From Leuctra nigra (lineage: Eukaryota > Arthropoda > Insecta > Plecoptera > Leuctridae): a DNA stretch of 64,000 bases. Below are positions 54,901-61,347 of this stretch, one piece after another. Under the pieces are notes generated by a model. That model did not search any database. It was given only the letters and a program-made list of their open reading frames with translations, and had not been told where the DNA came from. Position numbers and translations under genes: made by a program. Each line of letters begins with the position of its first letter. The first letter of the stretch is position 1. The DNA lies in contig OW203761.1 in assembly GCA_934045905.1 (NCBI GenBank), positions 34,460,964-34,524,963 of the forward strand. Direction: 5' to 3'.

Positions 54901-57682
54901 TTCTTTATTTTGTAAAATAGTTTTTGTTACATTGCAAGGGGGGATACCCATATAAGTGAGGGAGGCCCTCACTTGTGTATGGGCACCATAGAACAGTAAT
55001 AATAGTCGGTAATGAGTGTATTATTATATAAAGATTATCTTTAAACAGCATTTATCAGGGCTACTTACTATCAATAGTGACAATAGTAATTGGTTTCAAT
55101 TGTGGCTCTTTGTAATGAACTAGGTATATTTGATAACTTTATTCTGAGACAGAACACATTGTAGATCTTCTCGCATGAATCTACCCTTTTCTATATTTTT
55201 ATATCAAAATCAGTAAAGAAATATAATACCTAAGCAGCATTAATTGATTACTATGCCAGCACTAGCAGCATGTGTAATTCAAAATTTCAAGAAGTAGAGG
55301 AGAGTCTATCAGACTAATTTCGTGGCTATAGAACAATAAGAGATTTGTTGACAGAATCGTAAATTTGGCATATTTGCTTAGAAAAAGGCTGATTAATTTT
55401 TTATTATTTATTAAATATCTATTTATTCATTGAAGTTTGACATGAATACTTTTAGTTTTACAATTGCCAGATGTTATAAATATTTGGCTGATTTCACGTG
55501 ATCTGATTTTTGAAACGTCAAAAAAAAATTAAATAGTATTGAGGCGGATAATTTTCCTTACGTTTCATCCATTCTAGATTAATCAGTTTTTTCTGAAAAT
55601 GAATGCCAAGCTTCATGATTTTGTGTCCCATCTTAGCCACACATAACGATTTATTAAATAATTACTTAATTGTTGATTTTTTCACATTTAGCATGATTGT
55701 TGTAAATTAATTAACGAAAATTAGCAAATCTAAAATCAGAATTTGCCTGTTAAAATGTGTGTCTTTGTTCTTTATTAACGTTTTACTCGTTTTAATTGTT
55801 TTTGTTTGCAGGTGATCAGATTCTGCCGACTTATTGTTTCATGTTTATATACCGCCTCATGATCAAAAGAAGTTGAAACCCATTTTATGTGACAGTGTTT
55901 GACTTTTCCATCCCAAGGAAAATGTTTAATTGTTTCTTGTTACTCCAGAGCTGCCTAGTGGTAGTTCGGCACAGGAAGGTGGTATTTTGAATACGGTCTT
56001 GTCGCTGGTGTGCGGCATGGCGTGCAAAGACACCCCTCTGGCCTCAGTGTTTGGTAAGAGCAATGGTTCTCCCTGTCCTGTATAGGTGCCGGCTTACCCA
56101 CCATTCACACTAACACCGGGCTGCTCTGCACCCCCAATATTCTTCACTTATATCACACAATAGTATTTCTTTTAGAGCTATCAATAGACGTGAAGTATGT
56201 ATTTATTTTCATCCCGTTTCAGCTGCCGTAAGATGAAATACCTAATGCTGTTTTTTTGATAACAGACATTGTTTATTTTTTGCTCAATTTGCCGTTTCGG
56301 TATGAAAATATTCACCTACTACACTTTTTGTGCACGAAATATATAAGTAGAAATTAGCTTTTATGTATTCGACAGTAGAAATATCTCGGGGTTTCACAAT
56401 ATGAAATCATATTTGTTTAAATCAATTGGCATCTGATTTGATACACTTCCAATTACAGGATTTCAATGGGAGTATCGTGCTTCAAATACCTAGTTTTATA
56501 TTGTTGGTTTCTATTAACCTTGTTTTTCTTTCTACCAAGATGGTTTCAGCATGTGCCGGTTCTGTGATTCTTGCTTATTGGGATTTGAGTTGCTATAGTC
56601 GTCGAGGATGGAGAATGTCGGGCCAGGGGATTGTAAATGTGTACATTGTTATCTGCAATCCAGCATCAACTTGTTGAATTTGGAATGATTGTGCATGTGC
56701 TTATTTATATTTGACTAATGGAATCTAAAATGTAGGTACTAATACAGCTTCTAATAATAATTGCATGTTTCTCACACACAGCATGGTACAAACTTCACAA
56801 ACTGTATGAGACCGTTCAATGGAAACTAAATCAATTAATTGTACTGATGGGTCTGGAGATTATAGCCTTGCTTGTTGATGTTTGTGATTTTATCCACACT
56901 GCACTCCGATAGAACTCTGAATCTAATATAATTCTCTTCTCATTTAGAAACTAAGAATGCTGGCTTCTCCAAAGATGTTTGTAGAAGTATGGTAGCCATG
57001 ATGGACGTTGACAGATCTGGGAAGCTTGGCTTTGAGGAATTTAAAGCTCTTTGGGCAGACATAAGAAACTGGAAGGTATGAACTTACTTATAAACAATGC
57101 CAAGCATTTTATTTCGAATTTTTAAGACATTGCTCAAACTTCAGATTTTTTACAAATAATTTTTAAATTGATTTTTAAACTCTTTACTAATTTATGTTTA
57201 AATTGCACTACTATACAAGAGTGTGTGTTGCTATATATACTCTATGGTGTGTGTACCTACATTAATTCAAGTATTTGTGTACACAGATAGCAATTGTGTA
57301 TGTAATTGCAAATTTATTTTCAAAGGGAGTCTTCAAGCTGTACGACAAAGATGGCTCGAAATGTCTCAGTGCCTTTGAACTCCGTCAAGCCCTCAACTCG
57401 GCTGGTTACCGGTTGAACAATCACATCCTGAACATCCTTGCCCACCGTTACAGCACCAAGGATGGGATGATTACGTTTGACGACTTCATGATGTGTGCGG
57501 TCCGCTTGAAAGCTATGATTGGTAAGAGTTTATTTTTCTAATTCCACATTCAGTTTTAAGACCATTGGCTTCTCACATTCACTGTTCTACTTTCAGACAT
57601 ATTCCGGGAGAGAGATCCAGACAACACAAATACTGCGTCATTCACAATGGAAGAATGGGTTGAGAGAACATTGTATTCATAA
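25034..57682 (+). CDS. CalpA: Calpain-A-like calcium-dependent cysteine protease (spliced)
   Basis: Joined exons: 25034-25216, 40096-40272, 41453-41522, 41611-41728, 42977-43111, 43326-43494, 43865-44046, 44255-44508, 44943-45106, 45536-45753, 52266-52308, 53072-53122, 53928-54063, 55949-56053, 56948-57075, 57326-57521, 57597-57682. All have GT-AG borders and matching phases, giving 804 residues with this first exon, close to Drosophila CalpA. The protease core carries Cys146 ([11 protein letters not shown]), His302 ([11 protein letters not shown]) and Asn330 (RLRNPWGNE). A C2-like domain follows, containing [10 protein letters not shown] and [13 protein letters not shown], then a linker and a penta-EF-hand domain ending [10 protein letters not shown]. 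The enzyme makes limited cuts in cytoplasmic and cytoskeletal proteins when calcium rises. Catalytic residues are intact, so it should be active. Alternative first exons are listed separately. Confidence 0.93.
25217..26328. other. Intron, nothing recognised
   Basis: AT-rich noncoding sequence without exon, RNA or bounded element. Confidence 0.4.
26329..26555. mobile_element. Truncated copy of the CAGTGGTTAATTTG MITE
   Basis: It starts CAGTGGTTAATTTGGGGGC, matching one end of the complete element at 54199-54499 in reverse orientation. It shares the GTACAAATCGCGTAC region and the CCCGGGGCTATG block. The other end is missing, so no duplication can be read. Confidence 0.65.
26766..27494. mobile_element. 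hAT-like element with internal GGTTCC arrays (729 bp)
   Basis: The ends are CAGGGACCCGAACC and its exact complement GGTTCGGGTCCCTG. The 8-bp duplication ATGGAAAG is perfect (26758-26765 and 27495-27502). Two internal arrays of GGTTCC units lie near 26800-26930 and 27365-27490, close to each end, so the element carries subterminal repeat arrays. No transposase is encoded; ORFs rich in Gly-Ser or Phe-Arg are translations of the array. Confidence 0.88.
28262..28355. mobile_element. Possible truncated hAT-like MITE end
   Basis: A GC-rich block ending CCAGACCGCCACTG looks like the complement of a CAGTGGCGG-type hAT end. The partner end and duplication were not found. Confidence 0.35.
29051..29125 (+). 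CDS. Weak candidate first coding exon, phase 0
   Basis: An ATG at 29051 opens 25 codons ([20 protein letters not shown] and five more) that end exactly at a GTAAGT donor in phase 0. An internal GTAAGT occurs earlier, and there is no family match. It fits the pattern of other calpain first-exon candidates but could be chance. Confidence 0.22.
29314..29997. mobile_element. TIR element with 10-bp target duplication (684 bp)
   Basis: Ends AGGGACACCTG and CAGGTGTCTCT form an imperfect terminal inverted repeat. The 10-bp duplication AGTAATCAGT lies at 29304-29313 and 29998-30007. Counting one terminal base differently gives 9 bp. Duplications of 9-10 bp point to the Mutator (MULE) group rather than hAT. 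The interior repeats motifs such as GCGAAATTTC and has no transposase. Confidence 0.78.
30008..31667. other. Intron, nothing firm
   Basis: No supported exon. A possible 68-nt exon at 31373-31440 was set aside because its phase does not fit. Confidence 0.35.
31668..31703 (+). CDS. Candidate short alternative first coding exon, phase 0
   Basis: The ATG at 31668 (AGGAAATGCC context) opens 12 codons, [12 protein letters not shown], ending exactly at a GTAAGT donor in phase 0. Joined to the common exon at 40096 it would give a 755-residue calpain with a very short N-terminus. The start MPY resembles the start of the exon at 6776. An initiator-like TCAGTC is at 31522. No homolog check was possible. 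Confidence 0.42.
31990..32109. mobile_element. Small MITE of the GGGGCCAGATTCACAAA type
   Basis: The left end GGGGCCAGATTCACAAAA pairs imperfectly with TTTTGTAAATCCCTAG on the right, and internal TACGTACTATCTTTT pairs with AAAAGATAATACGTA. Flanks AAGACCCC and AAGACCCT may be an 8-bp duplication, but the surrounding sequence is itself a minisatellite of AGACCCCTGGAAA, so this is uncertain. Confidence 0.5.
32809..32840 (+). promoter_or_regulatory. Core promoter (TATA box plus initiator) of calpain exon B
   Basis: TATAAT at 32809-32814 lies 29 bp before the A of an arthropod-type initiator TCAGT (A at 32838). This spacing is the standard one. Transcription from 32838 would give a 161-nt leader before the ATG at 32999. 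Confidence 0.55.
32999..34123 (+). CDS. CalpA: Calpain first coding exon B: Pro/Tyr-rich repeat N-terminus
   Basis: The first ATG in the frame is at 32999; it opens 375 codons ending in phase 0 at GTAATG, the same phase as exon A. Joined to the common exons it gives 1118 residues. The peptide starts [20 protein letters not shown], has a Gly/Pro stretch, then 15 tandem decapeptides of the type [10 protein letters not shown] (DNA 33538-33985, 30-bp period), and ends [11 protein letters not shown]. It has no signal peptide or hydrophobic segment. Pro/Tyr-rich N-termini occur in Drosophila CalpB and in other penta-EF-hand proteins. Long length, clean frame through a minisatellite, and an upstream promoter argue that it is used. 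Confidence 0.8.
33538..33985 (+). repeat. Coding minisatellite, 30-bp period, 15 units
   Basis: Units encode S/T-K-T-P-S-Y-P followed by LAP, STP, SAP or PAP. Variants occur in blocks (STP then SAP pairs recur), which shows that multi-unit segments were duplicated. Confidence 0.9.
34124..36777. other. Calpain intron, mostly unremarkable
   Basis: Contains a (TAG)n microsatellite at 34640-34662. A 42-codon ORF at 35309 ends at GTAAGT but in phase 1, so it does not fit the common exon. Confidence 0.4.
36778..37440. mobile_element. Foldback/TIR element of the GGGGCTGGATTCACAAA type (663 bp)
   Basis: The ends GGGGCTGGATTCACAAA and TTTGTGAATCCAGCCCC are exact complements. The pairing continues imperfectly inward: TTTTTCTCTCTATACCT on the left matches AGGTATAGAGAGAAAAA on the right. 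No target duplication is clear. The end sequence resembles the small element at 31990. Confidence 0.7.
37758..38220 (+). mobile_element. Non-LTR retroposon (SINE or 5'-truncated LINE) with (CTAAT)n tail
   Basis: A GC-rich 463-bp block starts CCCACCGATGGCTGCCACC and ends with a tail of AATCT units. It is flanked by a perfect 13-bp duplication TATAGCTCCTAGC (37745-37757 and 38221-38233). Variable-length duplication plus a microsatellite tail shows target-primed reverse transcription. The open frames inside on either strand are composition effects; no reverse transcriptase motif is present. Confidence 0.82.
38234..39695. other. Calpain intron, nothing recognised
   Basis: AT-rich noncoding sequence with no bounded element seen. 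Confidence 0.4.
39696..40163. repeat. 156-bp tandem triplication across a splice acceptor
   Basis: Three units start at 39696, 39852 and 40008. Each contains the intron end (CTGCACTTGCAG) and the first 60-68 bases of the common calpain exon. The exon starts are therefore 39784, 39940 and 40096, exactly 156 bp apart. Units differ by a few substitutions (TTGTTAATG versus TTGTTGATG, AATGTTG versus AATGCTG), so this is not a simple assembly copy. Only the third unit continues into the full exon. Confidence 0.9.
40096..40272 (+). CDS. CalpA: Calpain common exon 1 (start of protease core)
   Basis: CTTGCAG precedes it and GTAAGT follows. Its 59 codons start [17 protein letters not shown] and include [12 protein letters not shown] and [10 protein letters not shown], the conserved segment leading into the calpain protease domain. 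It enters and leaves in phase 0, which is what lets different first exons join. Using either upstream duplicate acceptor would read into a TGA in the repeat. Confidence 0.92.
41060..41400. mobile_element. hAT-like MITE (341 bp) in calpain intron
   Basis: The ends CAGGCGCGTAGGAA and TTCCTACGCGCCTG are exact complements. The flanks ATGATGAG (41052-41059) and ATGATGTG (41401-41408) match at 7 of 8 positions. The interior has long G- and C-runs (about 41094-41107, 41351-41363, 41371-41381) that can pair. It ends about 50 bp before the next exon's acceptor. Confidence 0.8.
41453..41522 (+). CDS. CalpA: Calpain common exon 2
   Basis: TTTTTCAG precedes it and GTGAGT follows. It encodes [20 protein letters not shown] and GEL, directly before the catalytic Cys. 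Leaves in phase 1. Confidence 0.92.
41611..41728 (+). CDS. CalpA: Calpain common exon 3 (catalytic Cys)
   Basis: Encodes [17 protein letters not shown] and onward to YAGIFHF. The Cys is common residue 85 (146 in the form with exon A). Borders are TTTCAG and GTAATT; it leaves in phase 2. Confidence 0.93.
42244..42854 (+). mobile_element. 5'-truncated LINE insertion with 14-bp target duplication
   Basis: The duplication TATTTACACATCGT is perfect (42230-42243 and 42855-42868). The insert carries only the end of a reverse transcriptase ORF and a 3' tail of ATT units. It lies in the calpain intron between the exons at 41611 and 42977, in the sense orientation. Confidence 0.85.
42280..42773 (+). 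pseudogene. Reverse transcriptase C-terminal fragment (LINE remnant)
   Basis: The frame reads [19 protein letters not shown], then [19 protein letters not shown] and a basic/acidic tail. This 'YF-PILTYG-ETW' plus 'RWFGH' pattern is the C-terminal region of LINE reverse transcriptases often found as truncated copies in insects. Catalytic motifs are missing, so it is nonfunctional on its own. Confidence 0.75.
42977..43111 (+). CDS. CalpA: Calpain common exon 4
   Basis: CTGCAG precedes it and GTAAGA follows. It encodes [20 protein letters not shown] and then [15 protein letters not shown], core of the first protease subdomain. Confidence 0.92.
43326..43494 (+). CDS. CalpA: Calpain common exon 5
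   Basis: TGCAG precedes it and GTTAGT follows. It encodes [29 protein letters not shown] and LMGCSIE. The [11 protein letters not shown] segment is highly conserved in calpains. Leaves in phase 0. Confidence 0.92.
43865..44046 (+). CDS. CalpA: Calpain common exon 6 (catalytic His and Asn)
   Basis: TTGCAG precedes it and GTAAGC follows. It contains His241 of the common part in [11 protein letters not shown] and Asn269 in [11 protein letters not shown], then WNGAWSDK. Both catalytic residues are present. Confidence 0.93.
44255..44508 (+). CDS. CalpA: Calpain common exon 7
   Basis: TCTCAG precedes it and GTGAGC follows. It ends the protease core ([28 protein letters not shown]) and starts the C2-like domain ([30 protein letters not shown]). 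Confidence 0.92.
44943..45106 (+). CDS. CalpA: Calpain common exon 8
   Basis: TTGCAG precedes it and GTACAC follows. It encodes [20 protein letters not shown] and [17 protein letters not shown], the acidic loop and core strand of the C2-like domain. Confidence 0.92.
45536..45753 (+). CDS. CalpA: Calpain common exon 9
   Basis: TTTCAG precedes it and GTAAGT follows. It encodes [36 protein letters not shown] and [17 protein letters not shown], the end of the C2-like domain. The next exon is 6.5 kb away, beyond a LINE insertion. Confidence 0.92.
45964..47799 (+). CDS. LINE ORF1: SGNH-esterase-like domain protein
   Basis: The ATG at 45964 opens 611 residues. The middle contains ADSHGRG (nucleophile Ser205), GGTNNF (about 266-271) and [10 protein letters not shown] (Asp347, His354), the block order of SGNH/GDSL hydrolases. 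Such esterase domains are known from ORF1 of CR1-type LINEs. A run of 18 or so prolines at about 47110-47162 separates it from a Thr/Pro-rich, acidic C-terminus that ends in a basic segment. I see no zinc knuckle. ORF1 proteins bind the element RNA. The stop TGA (47797-47799) is followed in the same frame by ORF2. Confidence 0.8.
   Translation: MAAVKTCLTDRAEYLSRKSDLLQCIKYKEVLDRKNSYRVNHEYIIHDDRRQKSNAISQTIVSPRRLYKNMRATAEKLHQNTAEALHRLQTQKYQAGISIQGELDNTTRIPEETNARIRELKSKNGERVAKTALSARMSQWRKPLPTEPTPQTALPARYSSTEPPPRQQQLPADLPLQVLVQQQRKNTVSPTVTKQIQNVKILADSHGRGMCREVYRLTSRNEARIQTKIKCTSFFKPSAPFEEVAMELHSGNSTEEGEKNIIILIGGTNNFSTNSENNIKTSLDKIANSNPKHCIMITNILQRYDIEGTEQRNNNINITNENIKLQIENYNNPFIKFITTDNITRRDYTGQGLHLNKRGKTKLAKSIIKHVQEYKKNSNSPAPPPPPPPPPPPPPPPPPPQTTHSSQTSSPAQSQITCWLTRPGKMIELICALEKMKLPPPLPPYNKEAPTTLSSNTSPDTSLLYVELTSEPAASRICSVEVATQTISLSPTVVQCHCLWTTPYTSGLNDSAAASEWTTADIRGLSDPVETVQTPDTAEEPVLETVQTPGSTTTEEEPAVADKQPTNQGRRRQPLRSSKSKHSVNDGHLAASPVAPRRSTRTSKHTQRLNL
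47800..51615 (+). pseudogene. LINE ORF2: endonuclease-reverse transcriptase, disrupted
   Basis: The frame is the same as ORF1 and opens directly after its TGA. Endonuclease blocks are [25 protein letters not shown] and CYKPPTA before the insertion, and MGDFNVNL and DHNLIS after it. Reverse transcriptase blocks are [44 protein letters not shown] and YADD (near 50743). Two lesions are seen: a MITE at 48325-49111 plus its 8-bp duplication, and an in-frame TGA at 51220-51222, after which the frame continues to 51615 with YNSLPDRIK. No ATG lies between the ORF1 stop and the first endonuclease block. Confidence 0.85.
48325..49111. mobile_element. hAT-like nonautonomous element nested in LINE ORF2 (787 bp)
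   Basis: The ends TAGGGTTGGGA and TCCCAACCCTA are exact complements. The 8-bp duplication CTGATAAT is perfect (48317-48324 and 49112-49119). The subterminal regions repeat AAATCGATGTC-like units in both orientations. No transposase. The LINE inserted first and this element later. Confidence 0.9.
52266..52308 (+). CDS. CalpA: Calpain common exon 10 (linker)
   Basis: TTTTCAG precedes it and GTAAGT follows. It encodes [14 protein letters not shown], matching the segment after 'NNME' in Drosophila CalpA. Enters in phase 2 and leaves in phase 0. Confidence 0.85.
53072..53122 (+). CDS. CalpA: Calpain exon 11 (17-codon linker, possible cassette)
   Basis: GTATTAG precedes it and GTAAGT follows. It encodes [17 protein letters not shown], a basic linker. 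It is 51 nt with phase 0 on both sides, so it can be included or skipped without changing frame. Confidence 0.7.
53928..54063 (+). CDS. CalpA: Calpain common exon 12 (first EF hand)
   Basis: TGTGCAG precedes it and GTAAAG follows. It encodes [39 protein letters not shown] and DYAMRS. The [10 protein letters not shown] segment is the atypical first EF hand of the penta-EF-hand domain. Leaves in phase 1. Confidence 0.92.
54199..54499. mobile_element. hAT-like MITE (301 bp) in calpain intron
   Basis: Ends CAGTGGTTAATTTG and CAAATTAACCACTG are exact complements. The 8-bp duplication GGTAAACA is perfect (54191-54198 and 54500-54507). It shares the block CCGGGGCGCATAGCCCCGGG with the fragment at 58800-58990 and, reversed, part of 26329-26555. 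Confidence 0.9.
54508..55948. other. Calpain intron, nothing recognised
   Basis: AT-rich. A short hairpin lies near 54942-54988 (CCCATATAAGTGAGGGAGG against CCCTCACTTGTGTATGGG). Confidence 0.4.
55949..56053 (+). CDS. CalpA: Calpain exon 13 (hydrophobic insert, possible cassette)
   Basis: CTCCAG precedes it and GTAAGA follows. It encodes [12 protein letters not shown] and [18 protein letters not shown]. This matches the position and the hydrophobic GLLSLICG core of the insert between EF hands in Drosophila CalpA. The exon is 105 nt with phase 1 at both ends, so skipping would remove the insert without a frameshift. Confidence 0.85.
56948..57075 (+). CDS. CalpA: Calpain common exon 14 (second EF hand)
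   Basis: ATTTAG precedes it and GTATGA follows. It encodes [32 protein letters not shown] and [11 protein letters not shown]. The loop [12 protein letters not shown] fits a calcium-binding EF hand. Confidence 0.93.
57326..57521 (+). CDS. CalpA: Calpain common exon 15 (third and fourth EF hands)
   Basis: TTCAAAG precedes it and GTAAGA follows. It encodes [47 protein letters not shown] and [11 protein letters not shown]. The loops are [12 protein letters not shown] and the degenerate [12 protein letters not shown]. Confidence 0.93.
57597..57682 (+). CDS. CalpA: Calpain last coding exon (fifth EF hand, stop)
   Basis: TTTCAG precedes it; the frame ends [20 protein letters not shown] then WVERTLYS and TAA (57680-57682). 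The fifth EF hand mediates dimer contacts in penta-EF-hand proteins; the ending matches EEWIERTIYS of Drosophila CalpA. Confidence 0.93.
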
Positions 57683-58212
57683 AACTTTCTACCTCTTGTC
57701 TTGTTAACTACATGAGCCTTCTATTTTATTATGGGTGAATTAACATTGTTATTAATAATATCACCGTACTTAAATGTGTAATAACTAAATTTAAATGAAA
57801 ACGTTTTGTTTGTGTACCATTGACAATCAGTCTCTGTTAGGGATAGGCATTCACTTCAACTGCAGCATTGTCATTTTTACCAACTTGAACCTCTACTTTT
57901 GCCCAATTAATACAGCACCTTATATTAATTTATATCTGGTCTATGCTATCATCTTCTTTGGTAAGATAACAGTTTTTGCAGAATGTGTTTTTGTCTGATT
58001 ACTGAAACTGAGCGTATCCCAAAACAAACATGATCGTCAATGGTTTTATAATTTTCCAATATATACAAATGTTTTTATGCTATCGTACAATTTATTATAA
58101 AGTAATCTCTTATCTTATATACTGATTGCTGTCTTCTTCTCATGAAGTACCTAGATCTTATCAATTGTTTTCCATGTGTTTGAATATATTTTCAAATTTG
58201 GCTTTAATAAAA
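57683..58212 (+). other. Calpain 3' untranslated region
   Basis: The AT-rich sequence after the stop contains an AATAAA at 58206-58211; another is near 58449. Which is used cannot be told from sequence. Confidence 0.45.
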
Positions 58213-58699
58213 ATATCTCTTCTACAATGTTTCATAATATATCAATATATCCTTGCTTCATATATTGAGTAGTTTTTCTAACAAATCTTTGTGTAGAAAA
58301 AAATATTTTCAATAATAATTATAATAATGCCAGAATATATCATGTTCATTGAGTTAGGTATAGAGATGTATTCGTCCATGATTCATCCATGGGTAAAGTG
58401 TCGTCCTCATTATAAGTTAACAAATTTTAACACGATTGGAGTGAAAATATAAATAAATTGATTAATAATTTTTCCTGTGAATTCTTAGTTACTTCATTTT
58501 GTAGGAAAAATTATATTTTCTGCTGGGAGTAGGGGTGAAGTCATGAAGCAAATTTTCAAGCATTTTTGTTTAGCTGTTGGGCTTCTTAGTTCCTATAGTT
58601 TGTCGTTTCATGCACTTAAAATCATAATCATGACAATAAATTCGTAAAAATCTATTTATGAACATATAAATTTATTCCTACAGTATACCTACATATATG

Positions 58700-59030
58700 C
58701 AGTAGTTATTTGTAATAAATAACGATAACAGGAATTTTTTAATATTGCTGTTGGACCCTTGGTTAATTTCCCCAATTTATGATTTCTTTGAAATTCAACA
58801 TTTTGGTGGCCCCTGGGTGCGAATTGTTCAATTTTCAGAGGGGGGGGATATAGCAAAGGCGAAAAATACGATTGCCCACTAATACATTGGGGGGCTGGAG
58901 GGAGAGCCCCCCAGCACCATTCGAGTCCGGGGCGCATAGCCCCGGGAAATTTTGAATTTCAAGATTGGATTTGGTGCATTTCTAAATGATTTGTACACTG
59001 TTTGAAGCTCTTTTTCATCACGACATTTCG
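58700..59030. mobile_element. Diverged fragment of the 54199-type MITE
   Basis: It shares CCGGGGCGCATAGCCCCGGG, the adjacent AATTTTGAATTTCA-like block and GATTTGTACAC with 54199-54499. Terminal repeats are not present, so it is an old or truncated copy. Confidence 0.55.
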
Positions 59031-59286
59031 CTTTAAAAAGAGGAATTGCTTTTAATTTAAAGGAAGATCAGAAGTGGTGGGCAAGTAAAATTAATCTTGG
59101 AATAAATAAATCTTAACAAATACAGCTTATTTGCTAATAAAGGCAATTTGACAGTTGTTTTGTGTGACAATTTATTTTTATAATAATATTAGATTTATTT
59201 CTGAAAAAGTAGGTAACCTGTTGTTTCGTAGATTAAAAGTCAACATTTTACAGAGGGGGGGGGAGAATCTATCACCCCTGAGGTGG

Positions 59287-59380
59287 GATTCTATAACTCC
59301 ATTGCGACCGCTTAGCAATTTCTTCCATAAGGATTAACATTGAAATAATTGCTAAGCGGTCGTAATGGAGTTATAGAATC
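59287..59380. repeat. Short inverted repeat (MITE-like)
   Basis: GATTCTATAACTCCATTGCG with CCGCTTAGCAATT on the left pairs with AATTGCTAAGCGG and AATGGAGTTATAGAATC on the right; one mismatch, loop about 25 bp. Confidence 0.7.
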
Positions 59381-60198
59381 AGATGCTTTATTGGGAAACA
59401 GAGCCGGGGCTGTGGTAACCAGAGGGGGGAAATTCCCCCCATCAATTCGCACCATAGTGGCACGCTTTTGTAAATAAATGTTGTTCAGTTATAATTGAGT
59501 TCATAACATTTACTATAGTCAAGCTCGTTGGTTCAAAGCTTTAGTTCAAAGCGACTCCATGATAGCACTCCAAGATGACGCCAAATGAACAACACAATCT
59601 ATTCACCTTTTCCTTCCCTTTTCACTTACGTGGTGGAGAGGTGGAAACTGGAGAGAGCATGAAGAAGAGGTTCATAAATTTCGCGCTACGAACGTAGAAG
59701 GCGGTAAATCGCACAAGTTCACGTTGTATGGTTGGGTTGGCTATCCTGACTTTGCAGAACAGACAGAAAGGTGAGGAAGAAGTGAAAGTGGTTTGTTATC
59801 TGACAGCAGAAGTGTCATTCAATTTTGTGAATTATTCTTGTAAATAAGTTATATTTTTTAGTATTCGGTCGTATATAAAATCAAAAATACGCATCAAGTG
59901 TAGCATGAAGAAAAAAAATATTATTGAGGTATGTATTTTCTGACGAGGAGACACCTAGTAGTACTAGGCTACCAACTTCATTGTTCGAATTAGGGCACGC
60001 TGGCCAAGTAAAAATAGGCTTCTTACAGTGATGACAGCTACTACAGAAGGGTGTGTTTCGATAACAGGATATACTTAGGGTACATTTACACAAACTTAAT
60101 GTTCTGTGTTTAGTTGTTACCTACCTAGCTTTAACCAAAACACAATAGGTAATAGATAATGTCTACCTACCTTACCTAGGTACTTTGGTAGCCCTAGG

Positions 60199-60252
60199 TA
60201 TAACCTACCTACCTACCTACCTACCTATCTACCTACCTAGGTAGTAGGTAGG
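60199..60252. repeat. (CCTA)n/(TAGG)n tract
   Basis: A dense run of CTAC and CCTA units turns into GGTAGTAGGTAGG. This is the longest of many such tracts in the window. Confidence 0.8.
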
Positions 60253-60717
60253 ATACATTAATGAACTGCACATCTGTTGCTAATGAGTAGTTGAATTGTG
60301 TCCTTTGCCACTGTTCATGATATTTGGAACCCTTTTCTCATTGCATGGCCAAAACCAGTTCAACACATTACGTGCTCAATCAGCACAACCTGTTGCAATT
60401 TGTGGATCAAATTGGTTGCACTATTGATTGGCAATCTTATTGCCAAGCAATAGCAATATCGAATTTGCTTCTACATTTTGTGATTTTAATTTGAACCTTT
60501 GGGCTAGAATGAATTTTGTACGTAGCCTACCTACTGCTACTGATAATTTAGACTCATTTCTCTCAAATGCTGCTACTCGAAGCCGAATCACTGGCTCCGA
60601 ATCGTCAAACTTCATGCTCCAACCACTGATAAACCACTAATCACTGTTCCATATCAGTGGATTCAATGGATGTCATTGTCACACCATTTTTGTCACAAAA
60701 AGCGCACTATTACATTA

Positions 60718-60864
60718 GGTTTGTTCGTCGGGGTGTTCTAACCTGCTCGGAGCAGGCGGAAGTACGTCACCGAACAGTTTACGAGAAATCCTTGCACCTA
60801 ACATATTCAGTGACATACTTCCGCCTGCTCCGAGCAGGTTAGAACACCCCCCGACGAACAAACC
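60718..60864. mobile_element. MITE with ~50-bp terminal repeats and TA flanks (147 bp)
   Basis: GGTTTGTTCGTCGGGGTGTT at the left pairs with AACACCCCCCGACGAACAAA at the right, and the pairing continues through CTGCTCGGAGCAGGCGGAAGT. TA dinucleotides flank both ends (60716-60717, 60865-60866), as for Tc1/mariner elements. Confidence 0.72.
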
Positions 60865-61307
60865 TAGTGCTTCTGTAGTTTAGGTTACCTACATATTTTA
60901 CAATTCTAGTTTTATGGTATAGGGCACTAGCCAAACTTTCTCCCGCTAGGGCGGTGCAGCGCTGCCATCACGTTGGGGATAAGTGTGAAGTAAGCTTTAT
61001 TGATAAAAATGGAACGAAATTTAATTTTTTTTTAGAGTTTGCCGCCATTTTAGAAAAATTCACAGCCAACAAAGTCCATTCACAGCCTTCGAATGCACCA
61101 TTTACGCAGCCCTGGCGACGCAGCCCTGCATCACCCTATCATTTGAAAGAAAGTGGAACACAATGTTTGCTCCTAAAAATTGCATTTAAAAGTATAAATT
61201 GTCACTTGGTTCCAGTTACAATAGTATTCATACCTAGTAGTCTCGTGACACTGTGTTCCTACATTCTTATCCAACATACTATTTACCTCTTCATCTTCTT
61301 TGTTTAG

Positions 61308-61347
61308 GTACTCTATAACAACAGACCGCGGTACTCCAGTGGCGTAA
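61308..61347 (+). other. 5' part of first visible CEP170-like exon
   Basis: TTGTTTAG precedes 61308, so this exon probably starts here. In phase 0 the bases read VLYNNRPRYSSGVNGHV, protein-like, but that frame reaches a TGA at about 61386. The CEP170 frame is one base away. Either this is untranslated or a 1-bp difference separates the frames. Confidence 0.35.

Noticed and set aside
60199..60252. Telomere-like repeat
   Set aside because: The unit is CCTA/TAGG with four bases, not the insect TTAGG pentamer, and similar short tracts are scattered everywhere.
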